A stretch of DNA of 64,000 nt from assembly GCA_024579835.1 (NCBI GenBank), contig CP102060.1:1731558-1795557 (forward strand), written 5' to 3'. Source of the DNA: Clostridiaceae bacterium HFYG-1003 (GTDB taxonomy: Bacteria; Bacillota; Clostridia; Clostridiales; Clostridiaceae). The notes beneath the pieces are model-generated. The model was not told the origin of the DNA. It worked only from the letters and a program-made list of their open reading frames with translations, and did no database searches. Positions 19,050-29,300 of the stretch are shown here, one piece after another; positions within the stretch are counted from its first letter, which is position 1; the number at the start of each line of letters is the position of its first letter. A program made the translations under genes and the position numbers.

Positions 19050-19874
19050 TTAGAACAGAATTTTCACGGTTAAAGCAGCGGCCAGGATCAGCCGATACCA
19101 TGCAAACACCTTCATCGGCTGGTTTTTAATGTAGGACATAAAGGCCCGCACGCAGATCAGTGCCACGGCAAAGGCTACAGCAAACCCAACGATCAGGGTA
19201 ACGATCTGGGTGGATGTTATGGCAGCGAAGCCTCCGTCCATTCCAAATTTCGCCAGTTTTAGTCCGGAAGCCCCAAACATGATGGGGATCGCCAGAAAAA
19301 AAGAGAACTCAGCGGCAACTTCGGGAGCCAGCCCCTGGTGCCACCCGCCCATGATGGTGGATGCTGACCGGGAGAACCCCGGCCACAGGGACAGGCACTG
19401 AAACAGTCCGATTTTTAATGCCGCAGAAGGTGTAATCTGGTCCACCTCTGTGATCGCGGCCTGATTGCGGTATTTCTTCTCAAACCAGATCATCATGAGC
19501 GCACCCACAATGAGAGCAAGGATGACGGTCGGGATACTGAACAGCTTCTCGTCGATGAGATCCTCCAGGGAAAACCCGAGGATGGCAGCAGGAATGACTC
19601 CGACCAGCAAAGCGATGGTAAAGCGGATTCCCCTGGGTTCCCGGCGAAGCAGAGAAACCAGAAGTCCTACCAGCTTCTCCCAGTACAGTACGATGATTGC
19701 CAGGATGGCTCCCAGCTGAATCACAACCATAAACATTTTTTCGAAACCGCCATTGCCAAATCCAATCAGGTCGTTGGCGATAATCAGATGACCGGTGGAT
19801 GAGATGGGGAGAAATTCAGTGATTCCTTCTACAATGGCGATGATAATGCCTTTTAAGATGTACATGATGTCCAT
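19050..19874 (-). CDS. uppP: Undecaprenyl-diphosphate phosphatase (BacA family)
   Basis: Membrane enzyme that recycles the undecaprenyl carrier for peptidoglycan and surface polymers. It is 274 aa with about eight helices. Signature motifs are AIVEGITEFLPISSTGH (catalytic Glu and Ser) and SLWPGFSRSASTIMGG (catalytic Arg). Usual length for the family. AAGGAG lies 11 nt before the ATG. Also a known low-level bacitracin-resistance determinant. Confidence 0.95.
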   Translation of the reverse strand: MDIMYILKGIIIAIVEGITEFLPISSTGHLIIANDLIGFGNGGFEKMFMVVIQLGAILAIIVLYWEKLVGLLVSLLRREPRGIRFTIALLVGVIPAAILGFSLEDLIDEKLFSIPTVILALIVGALMMIWFEKKYRNQAAITEVDQITPSAALKIGLFQCLSLWPGFSRSASTIMGGWHQGLAPEVAAEFSFFLAIPIMFGASGLKLAKFGMDGGFAAITSTQIVTLIVGFAVAFAVALICVRAFMSYIKNQPMKVFAWYRLILAAALTVKILF

Positions 19875-19988
19875 GGGAAAATGATCTCCTTATGTCTACT
19901 ATAAATTATAAATTCAGGGGCTGGTTTCGTAAAGAACCCCTATCAGGCCGCACCATTTAATGAGTACTTGCGGATCCATGGTCATCCG

Positions 19989-20591
19989 TCACTGCCCTTG
20001 TTTCAGGCGCTCCAGAAAGTGATGCAGAATCCGAGCCGTCGTGCCCCAGATATGGTGGTTCTCAAAGCGATAAAAATACTCGTCGATTGTGACATCCGAA
20101 AAGCGGTAATTTCTGCCGCCCTGAATCCGGTCATACGGAAAATCTTCCGCAGGGACAGGATTCACACTCAAGGTATATATCTCCGGCTCCTGATCCATCA
20201 GCCAGGCCAGCGGCACCCGAATGATCCGGTCCACTTCGTCTGGGCTGGGCACGAAATCCTGCACCGTGGTTATCCCCACAAACGGGTATAGTACTGCTCC
20301 ATAGTGGGTGACGTAGAACTCCATGGGTCCAATCAACGTAATCTCAGAAGGTTTCAGCCCAACTTCTTCACAGGTTTCCCTTACCGCCGCCTGGCTGGGG
20401 GTCTCCTCGGATTCAATTCGCCCCCCGGGAAAGCTGATGTCACCTGGCTGCGTACGCAGTGTCAGAGCCCTCTTTTCCAGAATTAAATATTGTTCTTCTC
20501 CTATCGTTTGAATCAGCAAAAGGACGGCACTTTGGCGACGATTGCCAAAGGGACGGCATTCCCACTGACGGAAGATGTCCAAGTCAAGCAA
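19989..20591 (-). CDS. Nudix hydrolase, CoA pyrophosphatase type
   Basis: 200 aa. The Nudix box begins GGRIESEETPSQAAVRETCE and continues EVGL, fitting Gx5Ex7REUxEExGU. The preceding LRTQPGDISFPGG is the PROSITE-type signature of CoA pyrophosphatases (NudL/YeaB), which cleave CoA to 4'-phosphopantetheine and 3',5'-ADP. The start is TTG with AGGAG 9-10 nt upstream. Monocistronic. Confidence 0.85.
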   Translation of the reverse strand: MLDLDIFRQWECRPFGNRRQSAVLLLIQTIGEEQYLILEKRALTLRTQPGDISFPGGRIESEETPSQAAVRETCEEVGLKPSEITLIGPMEFYVTHYGAVLYPFVGITTVQDFVPSPDEVDRIIRVPLAWLMDQEPEIYTLSVNPVPAEDFPYDRIQGGRNYRFSDVTIDEYFYRFENHHIWGTTARILHHFLERLKQGQ

Positions 20592-20741
20592 AATAAAAAA
20601 CTCCTGTCATTTACTGAAAAATGGTCCTGTGTTAACATAAATGTAGCACAAGCGCTCTTCCTTTATAATAATATACCATTTCCGCCATCGCTCCCATTTA
20701 ATTTTTGTTAAATTATGAACTTATCGTACAAGAGGAGATTT

Positions 20742-22079
20742 ATGAAGAAAATTAGTTCTTTTATTTTGTCGCTGTTGATTCTTTTCAGCCTCAGTGTCCC
20801 GGCTTTGGGAGCAACCACGTCGAAGAAACTGCTGCCGGTAGAGCCCCGAGTGAAGGCTAAGGCCGCCATTTCCTATGATTTGACGAATAATGAAATCATT
20901 TTAGAAAAGAATATGAATGAGAAGATGTTTCCGGCATCCATCACGAAGCTTATGACTGCACTGCTTCTGGCAGAACACTCAAATCGCGAAGATGCCCTGA
21001 AGATTGGCACAGAACCGCTGAAACAGCCTTCCTTTGCCATTAATAAGAATATGTACAAGCTCTATAAAGGCGACACGATCACGGCAGATGCCGCCATGAA
21101 AGCCATCCTCCTGCCCTCTGCCAATGATATGGCTGTTGTGGCCGCGGAACATGTTGGCACTACGATTGAAGGCTTCGTCCAGATGATGAATGAAAAGGCC
21201 AAGGAACTCGGCATGGCCAGCACTCACTTTGTCAATCCGTCTGGACTGCACGATCCGGAGCACTACACGACAGCCTATGATCTGGTAAAACTGGCGAAAG
21301 CAGCTTATGCCAACGACTGGGTTCGAGAAATCATTGCCACCCAGACTGCCAATATCCGAACCAAGAATCAGAAGATCGGTGACATCAAAAATTCAAATCA
21401 GCTCTTGGGCATCAACGGTAATGTCGGAGGAAAAACCGGCTTTACACCGGAAGCCGGCCGCTGCCTGATCGGTATTTATGTGCGGGATGGCCGGGAAGTG
21501 ATTCAGGTACTACTGAATGACGGAACCACCAGCAAAAGCACCCTGGTGTTCACTGATATGGCCGCCATGGCAGATGAAGCCTATGCCATGGAAAAGGTTG
21601 CCATGGTGACCAAAGGCACACCGGTTGACAGCATTACCGCTGAATACAAGCTGTTCCGCTGGTTCGGACCCATTAAAAAAGTTCAGATCAAGGCTCAGAT
21701 TCAGGACGATCTCATGCTGTACAACAACACCATCAACAATGACTCGGAAGGTCTCACTCCGTCAGTTAAGCCCCTATCCAACCTGGATGTGTTCGAACTG
21801 AACGAGGGACTCCCGGTGGCAGATATCACCCTGGTCAAAGGGGAAACGACCCTGACCACCAAAGCGCTCTCCCAGACAAATACCTTCGACTCCATTATCA
21901 TGCCAAATGCAGTCCCTTATGCCGGACTGGCAGTGGGCGGCCTCCTCGCGGCGGCGCTCATTCTTTTCCTCATCATTCGAGGTCTGCGATCGAGAAAATC
22001 TACCCAGCACAAAATCCGATCAAAACGCCAGACCAAACGCAGAAAAACAGCCCGAACCAACTTCACAGATCGAATATAA
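20742..22079 (+). CDS. dacA: D-alanyl-D-alanine carboxypeptidase (PBP5-like)
   Basis: Trims pentapeptide side chains of peptidoglycan. 445 aa from the ATG after AGAGGAG; an in-frame ATG 27 nt earlier has no ribosome site. Signal peptide at 1-25 (ending LGATT). S11 peptidase motifs: SITKLM (SxxK), SAND (SxN) and GGKTGFTPEAG (KTG). A C-terminal domain follows, then a membrane helix (VGGLLAAALILFLIIRG) and a strongly basic cytosolic tail. The terminal helix replaces the amphipathic anchor of PBP5. Confidence 0.93.
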   Translation: MKKISSFILSLLILFSLSVPALGATTSKKLLPVEPRVKAKAAISYDLTNNEIILEKNMNEKMFPASITKLMTALLLAEHSNREDALKIGTEPLKQPSFAINKNMYKLYKGDTITADAAMKAILLPSANDMAVVAAEHVGTTIEGFVQMMNEKAKELGMASTHFVNPSGLHDPEHYTTAYDLVKLAKAAYANDWVREIIATQTANIRTKNQKIGDIKNSNQLLGINGNVGGKTGFTPEAGRCLIGIYVRDGREVIQVLLNDGTTSKSTLVFTDMAAMADEAYAMEKVAMVTKGTPVDSITAEYKLFRWFGPIKKVQIKAQIQDDLMLYNNTINNDSEGLTPSVKPLSNLDVFELNEGLPVADITLVKGETTLTTKALSQTNTFDSIIMPNAVPYAGLAVGGLLAAALILFLIIRGLRSRKSTQHKIRSKRQTKRRKTARTNFTDRI

Positions 22080-22087
22080 TACGTTTC

Positions 22088-22116
22088 AAAAAGACTTCCG
22101 CTGGAAGTCTTTTTTT
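22088..22116 (+). terminator. dacA terminator
   Basis: AAAAAGACTTCC and its complement GGAAGTCTTTTT surround a three-base loop, with a T-run. Confidence 0.92.
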
Positions 22117-22341
22117 ACGGCTCAGATCTCAGATCCCGGATGTCCTATGTCTGTATATAAATATGTTGGTCTGTTGGTCTGCTGATCTGCTGGTCTGACG
22201 TTAGTTTGTAATGAGTCCCTTCAGAGAAGACCAGTTTCTCTGCTGTTTATGCCGGAACCAATCGTCCTATAGTAGCCAGCCTTGCCTGTCCGTAAATAGA
22301 CGGATATAATGTCCCTAATAATATTGTGGAGGACAAAAAGA

Positions 22342-22387
22342 GATCCTCCCTGACTCTATGGTTCGCGCCGAGTCATCAGGGAGGATC
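22342..22387. terminator. Long hairpin inside the transposon left end
   Basis: GATCCTCCCTGA-CTC pairs with GAGTCATCAGGGAGGATC (three-base bulge) around a 13-base loop. It stands between the left end and the first transposon gene. It could stop or sequester incoming transcripts, as in IS10/IS50; that role is inference. Confidence 0.6.
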
Positions 22388-22450
22388 CTTACTAAGTTAT
22401 TAGCATGATCAGTATATCAAAATACGTTTTAGAATGGAATCCCGATCAGC

Positions 22451-22948
22451 GTGTTTTTTGTTCGGAGTATGGAGAAAAGCATATGTCCCATCTGTCATCA
22501 GTCGCTTAAGGTCATTGGCTCCCGCAGGAGATTAGTGATCAACGAGAATGGGGATGTCATGATCCTGGTGCTTCGTCGCCTGCGCTGTACCAACCCCGGT
22601 TGCGGGAAGATCCATCACGAACTTCCGGATCTCTTAACTCCCTATAAGCGGCAGACCACAACGATCCTGGAGCAGATCATCACCGGTCAACATGAAGCGG
22701 TGCCCGTTGAGAATTCGACCATTCGGCGGGTCCGAGCCTGGTTCAACTCCAGAGCCCACGCTTTAGTCGGTGCTCTGCTCAGTACATATGCTACAGTCAC
22801 TCAGGACTATGGGGTCGACTTTTCCGATCTGCCTCAGTCCATACTCGAGAGGATTTTCTTCTTTGTAGGCGAGCCTGCGGGCTGGCTGAAAAAGGTTGTC
22901 CGGATTTTAGTCAACAATCACCGATGGCCACATACCCAGTTGGCATAG
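22451..22948 (+). CDS. Zinc-finger-containing transposon protein (DUF6431-like)
   Basis: 165 aa from GTG; an ATG at 22469 (MEKSICPICHQ) is the more natural N-terminus, but neither start has a good ribosome site. The N-terminal zinc-binding pairs are CPIC and CTNPGC followed by HH. A helical domain follows (LPDLLTPYKRQTT, then IRRVRAWF). Proteins of this type sit at the head of DDE/ExeA transposons, probably as end-binding or targeting factors. The family name is from memory. Confidence 0.7.
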   Translation: MFFVRSMEKSICPICHQSLKVIGSRRRLVINENGDVMILVLRRLRCTNPGCGKIHHELPDLLTPYKRQTTTILEQIITGQHEAVPVENSTIRRVRAWFNSRAHALVGALLSTYATVTQDYGVDFSDLPQSILERIFFFVGEPAGWLKKVVRILVNNHRWPHTQLA

Positions 22949-23008
22949 GTGTCCACCGAGGAGTCCTCTAAAATCATGTCATCACTCGAAATTGAATGGA
23001 GGCATGAC

Positions 23009-24364
23009 ATGAAGGACAAGGAAAAAGCACAGGAAATAGCGACGCAACGGGCGATTCTACTGGCGCCCCTTCTTTCCCATGACTTGGACAAGGGGCAGAT
23101 CCGGGTGCTTAAGGAGCAGATCTGCCGCGAGGCTGGGATTTCCGAGCGGACCTTACGGCGATATCTGAATAGTTATCAGCAGAAGGGATTTTCCGGACTG
23201 ATACCGCAGGCGAGGGTATCGCAGGATTCAAGAGCCATCCCGGCGCTGGTGTTGGACGAAGCCGTGCGGCTGCGCAAAGAGATCCCGTCCAGAAGTGTGG
23301 CTGAGATCATTCGAATCATGGAATGGGAAGGCCTCACCGAAGCTGGCTCGATCAAGCGAAGCAGCCTGCAGGAGAAATTGCAGGAGAAGGGCTACAGCGG
23401 GAAGCATATGGCCATCTATGCCGCTGGCGGGGTAGCTACCCGCCGATTTCAAAAACGCACCCGCAACAAACTGTGGCATTCGGATATCAAGTATGGCTGT
23501 TACCTGCCGATCGGTCCTGGAAACAAGCCGCAGCAGGTCTATCTGGTGGCGTTTTTGGACGACGCTACCCGGATGATCCTCCATGCCCAGTTCTACTCGA
23601 ACCTGGAGCAGAGCATCGTTGAGGATTGCTTCCGCAAAGCCATCCTCAAGTGGGGAATTCCAGAGCAGGCATACTTCGATAACGGCCGCCAGTTTAAAAA
23701 TAAGTGGATGTCCAGAGCCTGCGCAAAGCTTGGCATCCGGCTGATCTTCGCAAAGCCCTACTCTCCGGAAGGCACCGGAAAAATAGAAAAATTCAATCAG
23801 AATATCGATCGGTTTCTCGATGAGTATAAATTCGATAACTCGGAACGATCCCTCGAGGTTATGAATGAGCGGTTCTGGATCTGGTTGGAAGAATGCTACC
23901 AGAACAAACCGCATACCGCACTCAATGGAACGACCCCGCATCAGGCGTATAATCTGGATCCCAGGCCCTTGAAATATCTGCCAGCGGAGAAGGTCGCCAA
24001 CGCCTTTTTGCACGCTGAGACCAGAAAAGTCGATAAGAGTGGCTGCATCAGCTTTGGCGGCGCGAAGTATGAAGTTGGGCTACCCTATGTGGCTCGCAGC
24101 GTGGAAGTGGTCTATGACCCCAGTAACACCGAGGAATTGAGCATTGAGTATCAGGATGACAAACCCTTTGTGGTGAGAAAGCTGGTCATTGGGGAGCGTG
24201 TGGCGCCCAAGCCTCAGCTGCCGGAGTTCCTGACTCCAGTCAAGCCAACCTCTTCCAGGTTACTCGATGGTGCCCAAAAGCAGAATCAGAAGCGAAAAGA
24301 CAAACAGCAGTCTACGGCCATCTCTTTCAAAGACATAAGAAAAGGGGGTGGCAGTGATGTTTGA
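23009..24364 (+). CDS. Mu/TniA-like DDE transposase
   Basis: 451 aa from an ATG with GGAGG 6 nt upstream; the frame itself opens earlier. An N-terminal HTH (ICREAGISERTLRRYLNSY) is followed by an rve integrase core with catalytic acids in WHSDIKYG, YFDNGRQF and SPEGTGKIEKFN (DDE). A beta-barrel C-terminal domain (Mu-type) comes next. Intact. Its end overlaps the ATPase gene by 8 nt. Confidence 0.93.
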   Translation: MKDKEKAQEIATQRAILLAPLLSHDLDKGQIRVLKEQICREAGISERTLRRYLNSYQQKGFSGLIPQARVSQDSRAIPALVLDEAVRLRKEIPSRSVAEIIRIMEWEGLTEAGSIKRSSLQEKLQEKGYSGKHMAIYAAGGVATRRFQKRTRNKLWHSDIKYGCYLPIGPGNKPQQVYLVAFLDDATRMILHAQFYSNLEQSIVEDCFRKAILKWGIPEQAYFDNGRQFKNKWMSRACAKLGIRLIFAKPYSPEGTGKIEKFNQNIDRFLDEYKFDNSERSLEVMNERFWIWLEECYQNKPHTALNGTTPHQAYNLDPRPLKYLPAEKVANAFLHAETRKVDKSGCISFGGAKYEVGLPYVARSVEVVYDPSNTEELSIEYQDDKPFVVRKLVIGERVAPKPQLPEFLTPVKPTSSRLLDGAQKQNQKRKDKQQSTAISFKDIRKGGGSDV

Positions 24365-25157
24365 AGCGTTTTATGGCTTCAAGAAAACTCCTTTCTGTCG
24401 GGATCTGCCGACAACGGAACTATTCCCTTCCAATACGCTGGAGGAGTCCCTGAGCAGATTATCCTATGTCGCCGAACGGCAACTCTTCTGTGTACTCACC
24501 GGAGAGTGCGGCACTGGTAAGACGACCACCATTCGCCGATTCGGCGATCAACTGGATGACACCAGATACACCCTTATCTATCTGGCAGACTCGAAAATGA
24601 CGCCGAGAAATTTCTACAAAGGGATGCTGGATCAGCTGGGGGCCGAATCAAGATTCTATCGAGGGGATGCCAAACGCCAGCTGCATAAAGAGATCGAGCT
24701 GATGAAAGGGCTCCACAATAAGCGTCCGGTGGTCGTTGTCGATGAGGCGCATCTGCTGGATCGAGAAATGCTTGAAGAGGTACGTTTTCTCCTCAACTTC
24801 CGGATGGATGCCGTCAGTCCCATGGCACTGGTACTGGTGGGCCAGGTCGAGCTATGGGAGAAGCTCCAGATGCAGTCCTATACGGCGATCCGGCAACGGA
24901 TCGACATCCAGTGCAAAATGCAATTGATGGACCACTCACAGGTGAAGGGATACATGAAACGCCACCTGGAATATGCCGGGATCGACCATGAGCTCTTCTC
25001 AGATGAGGCTACTGAGGCAATCTATCGATATTCCGGTGGATCCGCCAGGCTAGTCAACCAAGTGTGTACCAGCACCCTGATTTTTGGTTACCAAAGTGGA
25101 AAGCGAATCATTGACGACCACATGGTCAAACTGGTCATCAATGGTGAACTGAGCTAA
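24357..25157 (+). CDS. ExeA/TniB-type AAA+ transposition ATPase
   Basis: 266 aa. N-terminal MFEAFYGFKKTPF is the ExeA-type lead-in. Walker A is GECGTGKTT and Walker B is VVVDEAHLL. An arginine-finger region (SYTAIRQRIDIQCKM) and a lid domain follow. Such partners activate DDE transposases and choose targets (compare MuB, TniB, TnsC). AGGGGG lies 8 nt before the ATG. Confidence 0.9.
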   Translation: MFEAFYGFKKTPFCRDLPTTELFPSNTLEESLSRLSYVAERQLFCVLTGECGTGKTTTIRRFGDQLDDTRYTLIYLADSKMTPRNFYKGMLDQLGAESRFYRGDAKRQLHKEIELMKGLHNKRPVVVVDEAHLLDREMLEEVRFLLNFRMDAVSPMALVLVGQVELWEKLQMQSYTAIRQRIDIQCKMQLMDHSQVKGYMKRHLEYAGIDHELFSDEATEAIYRYSGGSARLVNQVCTSTLIFGYQSGKRIIDDHMVKLVINGELS

Positions 25158-25161
25158 ACAA

Positions 25162-25199
25162 AATGGCAAGTTGAAATTTCTCTCAACTTGCCATTCTTT
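25162..25199 (+). terminator. Terminator of the transposon genes
   Basis: AATGGCAAGTTGA and its complement TCAACTTGCCATT surround an 8-base loop, followed by CTTTC. Confidence 0.85.
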
Positions 25200-25325
25200 C
25201 CAGCAATTCCCGGACAAGAAATACCATCAACTTCTGGACAAGGAACAATAGCAGTAACACTCTGCTGCAAGGCGAATGAAAGGCCTTACCTCTTTCGTTA
25301 CCGCTTTGAAATTGAAGGGATTGCC

Positions 25326-25353
25326 TTTGTAAGGTAAAATAGACTGGTATAAT
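25326..25353 (+). promoter_or_regulatory. Candidate promoter of the glycosylation operon
   Basis: TATAAT at 25348-25353 with a weak -35 (TTTGTA, 16 bp). It lies 60 nt before the glycosyltransferase start and outside the transposon. Confidence 0.45.
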
Positions 25354-25415
25354 AATAAAGAAACCTTTTCATTGCCTCACTATAAAACAGGCTTCTGCCT
25401 TCAGGAGAATCGACC

Positions 25416-26396
25416 ATGCTGCTTTCAGTCATCACGCCAGCTTACAACGAGCAGGAATCAATCCGAAAACTTCATCAACGACTCACCTCGATTCTGTCCC
25501 GGGACAGCTTCGAAACCGGTTATGAATATGAGCTGGTTTTTGTAAATGACGGAAGCCGCGACCGGACGCTGGAGGAGATCAAGCAGGTTGCGGCATCAGA
25601 TCCCCGTGTCAGATACATCAGTTTTTCCCGCAATTTCGGCAAGGAAGCTGCCATGCTGGCTGGTTTGAGTTTTTGTTCCGGTGATTTTGGCATTATCATG
25701 GACAGCGATCTGCAGCATCCGCCGGAGATGATTCCGGCAATGATGGATCAGGGCCGGGCCGGTTTCGATCAGGTCATTGCAAAAAGAACTCGCAGCGGTG
25801 ATAAGAAAGGCCGGACATTTCTGTCGAAACTTTACTACCGCCTGGTGAATCACCTGATTGATGTGAAATTGGAAGATGGCGTCGGCGACTTCCGACTGCT
25901 CTCCCGTAAAGCCATCGATGCGCTGGTGTCCATGCGCGAATACACCCGTTTCTCCAAAGGTCTGTTCGCCTGGATCGGTTTCCGCTCCACCGTGATTGAA
26001 TATGAGAATGTTCAGCGGGAAGCCGGAGAAACGAAATGGAGCCTCAAAGCCCTGCTGCGCTACGCAGCGGATGGAATCATGAGTTTCAACGACAAGCCGC
26101 TTCGAGTCAGCTTCTACATCGGCGCCATCACCATGTTTTTTGGACTTTTATACATCCTTTACTCCCTGGTCCGGGTTCTGGTGGTAGGAATTGAAGAACC
26201 AGGCTATTTCACGATGATTTCAGCCATCCTGATCATGGGCGGCGTACAGCTTGTCTCCGTCGGAGTGCTGGGTGAATACATTGGAAAAATTTATTATGAA
26301 GTGAAAGGGCGCCCTCATTTTCTGGTTCAGGAATCCAATATTCCTGACCTTACAGAACGCAGCGAGGCGAACCATAAAGGAAACAACGCACCATGA
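25416..26396 (+). CDS. GtrB/CsbB-type undecaprenyl-phosphate glycosyltransferase
   Basis: Family 2 glycosyltransferase of 326 aa. It transfers a sugar from a nucleotide donor to undecaprenyl phosphate at the inner membrane face. The N-terminal GT-A domain has VITPAYNEQESI, VNDGSRDRT and the metal-binding MDSDLQHPPE. KFSKGLFAW-type and GETKWSLKALLRYA motifs are typical of the DPM1/GtrB group. Two C-terminal membrane helices (about 228-300) follow. CAGGAG precedes the ATG. Its stop overlaps the next start (ATGA), which fits tight coupling with the flippase/transferase fusion. Confidence 0.92.
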   Translation: MLLSVITPAYNEQESIRKLHQRLTSILSRDSFETGYEYELVFVNDGSRDRTLEEIKQVAASDPRVRYISFSRNFGKEAAMLAGLSFCSGDFGIIMDSDLQHPPEMIPAMMDQGRAGFDQVIAKRTRSGDKKGRTFLSKLYYRLVNHLIDVKLEDGVGDFRLLSRKAIDALVSMREYTRFSKGLFAWIGFRSTVIEYENVQREAGETKWSLKALLRYAADGIMSFNDKPLRVSFYIGAITMFFGLLYILYSLVRVLVVGIEEPGYFTMISAILIMGGVQLVSVGVLGEYIGKIYYEVKGRPHFLVQESNIPDLTERSEANHKGNNAP

Positions 26397-29300
26397 AAGA
26401 ACAAATGCAGCAACAGTTTAACAATTTGATCCGCTCTGTCAGGGATGGTTCCATTTGGAACCATTCCCTGCTTCGTTTTATCCTGATCGGAGTTTTCAAC
26501 ACCTTTCATTTCTGGCTCTGGTATAATCTCTTCCTCAAACTGAGCATCGCCTACCCCGTTGCCTTCACCCTGGGTTTTGTGCTCTCCATGATCGGCTCTT
26601 TTTTTCTTAATACCTATTTCACCTTCAAAACAAAGCCAACGCTCAAGAAGTTCATCCGATTCCCGCTTACTACACTGCCAAATTACCTGATCAGTCAAGC
26701 CGGACTCTGGCTCCTGGTAGAACAGCTTCACCTGGCCAAAAACATCTCCGGCTTGCTGGCTTCACTAGCCGCCATACCGGTAACCTATCTGGTCACCCGT
26801 CTGATTCTCACCAGGGAAGAAGGAACACCTGTTTCTTCAGCCTCCAAATATGACAGCCCTTATCAGCTTCAAGCCCGGAAATTAGGCGAGAAGATGCGCT
26901 GGCTGGATACCAAGGACCTGCTCATTCTGGCTGGCCTGATCCTGTTCTCTCTCCTGCTTCATCGCTACATCTTCAAATCAGGCTTCCTGTATGGTGATGA
27001 TCATACCGACTCAACGGTTCAAATGATCTTTTTCCTGCCTTACCTTATTAAAGAAGTGCTGATCAAGGGACATTTCTGGGCCTGGACCTATGGCATGGGC
27101 GGTGATATCTTCTCTGAGTTCTCCTACTATTATACGACAGCACCGATTATCTGGTCCTTGCTGCCTTTGTTTAAAACATTGCCGGAGTCCTGGTATACCC
27201 TGGAAAATTCTCTCAACCTCAAGCTTTTTATTTCCATTTATAAGCAAGTCTGGATCATGGCCCTCATGTATGGACTCCTGCGCTACGAAAAACGCAGCAG
27301 GGGCTCGTCCTTCGCGGCAGCATTGGTTTATGGCGGCGGCATTTATTACATGTGGAACGCCAATTTCTTTGATTTCATGACGGATGCTTATCTCTGGGTT
27401 CCTCTCATGGTCCTGGGCTATCGGATTTGGGAAAGGAGACGAAACTTCTGGCCGCTGGTCATATCAGCTGCCCTGGCTGCAATCAATAATTATTACTTCG
27501 CCTACCATACTTATCTGTTTTTTATTCTCTTTGTATTGATCATGGCGAAGTCTCCAAATTACGGCCGCAGCCTTCGGGAGAAAGCTGCAAACTGGTTCCG
27601 GGAAGTCGGGGGCTATGCCTGGCAGGGCATCGCAGCGCTGCTGCTGTCCATGTTCGCGTTTCTTCCGGCAGCATTCGCTTTCCTGCGGATCGACCGATTC
27701 GATACGGTGAATCCCGTTTCCTTGTTCTATTCCCAGGATTTCTATATGAACATGCCGATCAACCTGTTCTTCAACAACTCAACCCTGGGGATCCCGATGC
27801 TCATAATCCTTGCCTTATTCATAAATTATCGCAGGACTTCAGAGCTCACCGACCGAAAAATTTTCCTTCTGCTGACCTTCCTGATCCTGTATATGCTTCC
27901 GTTTACCGGTTATTTCCTCAACGGGATGAATTACCACTCGGAACGATGGTTCTATCTGCTGCTCTTTGTATTCAGTTATGTCCTGGCCGATATCCTGGAT
28001 GAAATGAAAAAGCCCCACCATTTCAATCTGTTCTGGCTCGGGCTCATCTTCATTGGTTCCTCGGTTCTGATCTATCTGCGCTGGGACGTTATCAAAGGAT
28101 TTGATGACAAGGACAAATATGTGGCGGTTCTTCTCTTTAATCTGGCTGCGTTCCTGCTGATTGCCCTGCGTCAGCAGATCAGGCAAATCAAATGGCGCAA
28201 GGTTAGTGACGCGGTCGTTGTTCTGCTCATTTTCGGCATTATGGTTGGAAATAACCTGGCCTATGCCGGGGATCAGAATTTGAACCTGAATTCAGCCAAA
28301 ATGGAAACCGAGAAAATGAAAAGCCCCGAACTGATTGATATCATGAGTCGGGTTGTCCCGTCGGAAAATGAATTTTTCCGTACCGTTTTCCGGAATAACC
28401 GCATGGAAAATGCGACTACCTATTATGATTACTATGGTATATCGACATTTTCCTCCATGACCGATGGCAACGTGCATGACTGGATCAAGCGGATCCTGAA
28501 TATCCGCCATGATATTGTCTATCTTTCCTCGTTCAACAACCTGGATGATCGGCTCTACCTGGAAGGTCTCCTGGGCGTCAAATATCTCATCACGGAAAAT
28601 GGCAGCTACGAGCCAGTCCCCTATTACAAAAAAGTCTACTCCAACCAGAAATACACCCTGTACGTAAACGAGTATACCGTCGGAATGGACTTATGGTTTG
28701 AGGAAGAACTTCCGGTCACCGAAGTCTATCAGATGATCAAACCCGACATGGATATGAACCTGATGCATTTCGCGATCACGGAAGGGAAACCAATCCTGCC
28801 TCAAGGCACCCCTGTCCGCTCGGAAGAAATTCCACTGACCGATTCCGTCATGACCTTTGACAAAGTCTATTTCAACGGTCAGCGCATTGAATTTGACGAA
28901 GGCGGCGCAGTTACTTTTACCATCCCTGAACCTTATGATACCTCTCAGCTGTACCTGCATAACTATCTTCGCCCCGAAGACCAGAAAGAATTTGACCAGA
29001 CCGTCAACAAAAAAACCGTTTTTAAATCCTACGAATCCAATCCTTATGTTTACTACACCAATAATTGGACTTGGGCTCTGAACGGCAATGAACCATCCAT
29101 CCGTTGGACCGCTGCCAAGAAATCTTATGAAATCAAGGATTTCTATCTGCACCGGGTTGATCTGAGTGATTATGAACAACTCATCGAGCAGCGCAACAAG
29201 TACAACATGGAAAACCTGGTGGTATCGGGAAATCACATTACCGGAACCATTACCAACACAGAGAAAGGCATCCTGGTACTGAATATCCCCTACAACAAAG

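Larger units (their letters stand above)
22287..25240 (+). mobile_element. Three-gene DDE transposon (DUF6431 / integrase / ExeA-type ATPase)
   Basis: Both ends carry paired TGTCC motifs pointing outward-in: 22287 and 22310 on the left, and (as GGACA) 25236-25240 and 25212-25216 on the right, spaced 18 and 19 bp. The sequences between them are similar (for example, AA.T.GA.GG positions match). This is the repeated transposase-binding arrangement of Mu/Tn7/Tn5053-like elements. Three rightward genes lie between. No target duplication could be resolved, and the outermost bases are uncertain by a few nucleotides. Confidence 0.8.

Noticed and set aside
22160..22200. TTGGTCTG/CTGGTCTG short repeats as a CRISPR or attachment site
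   Set aside because: Only a few 8-base units without spacers; simple slippage.
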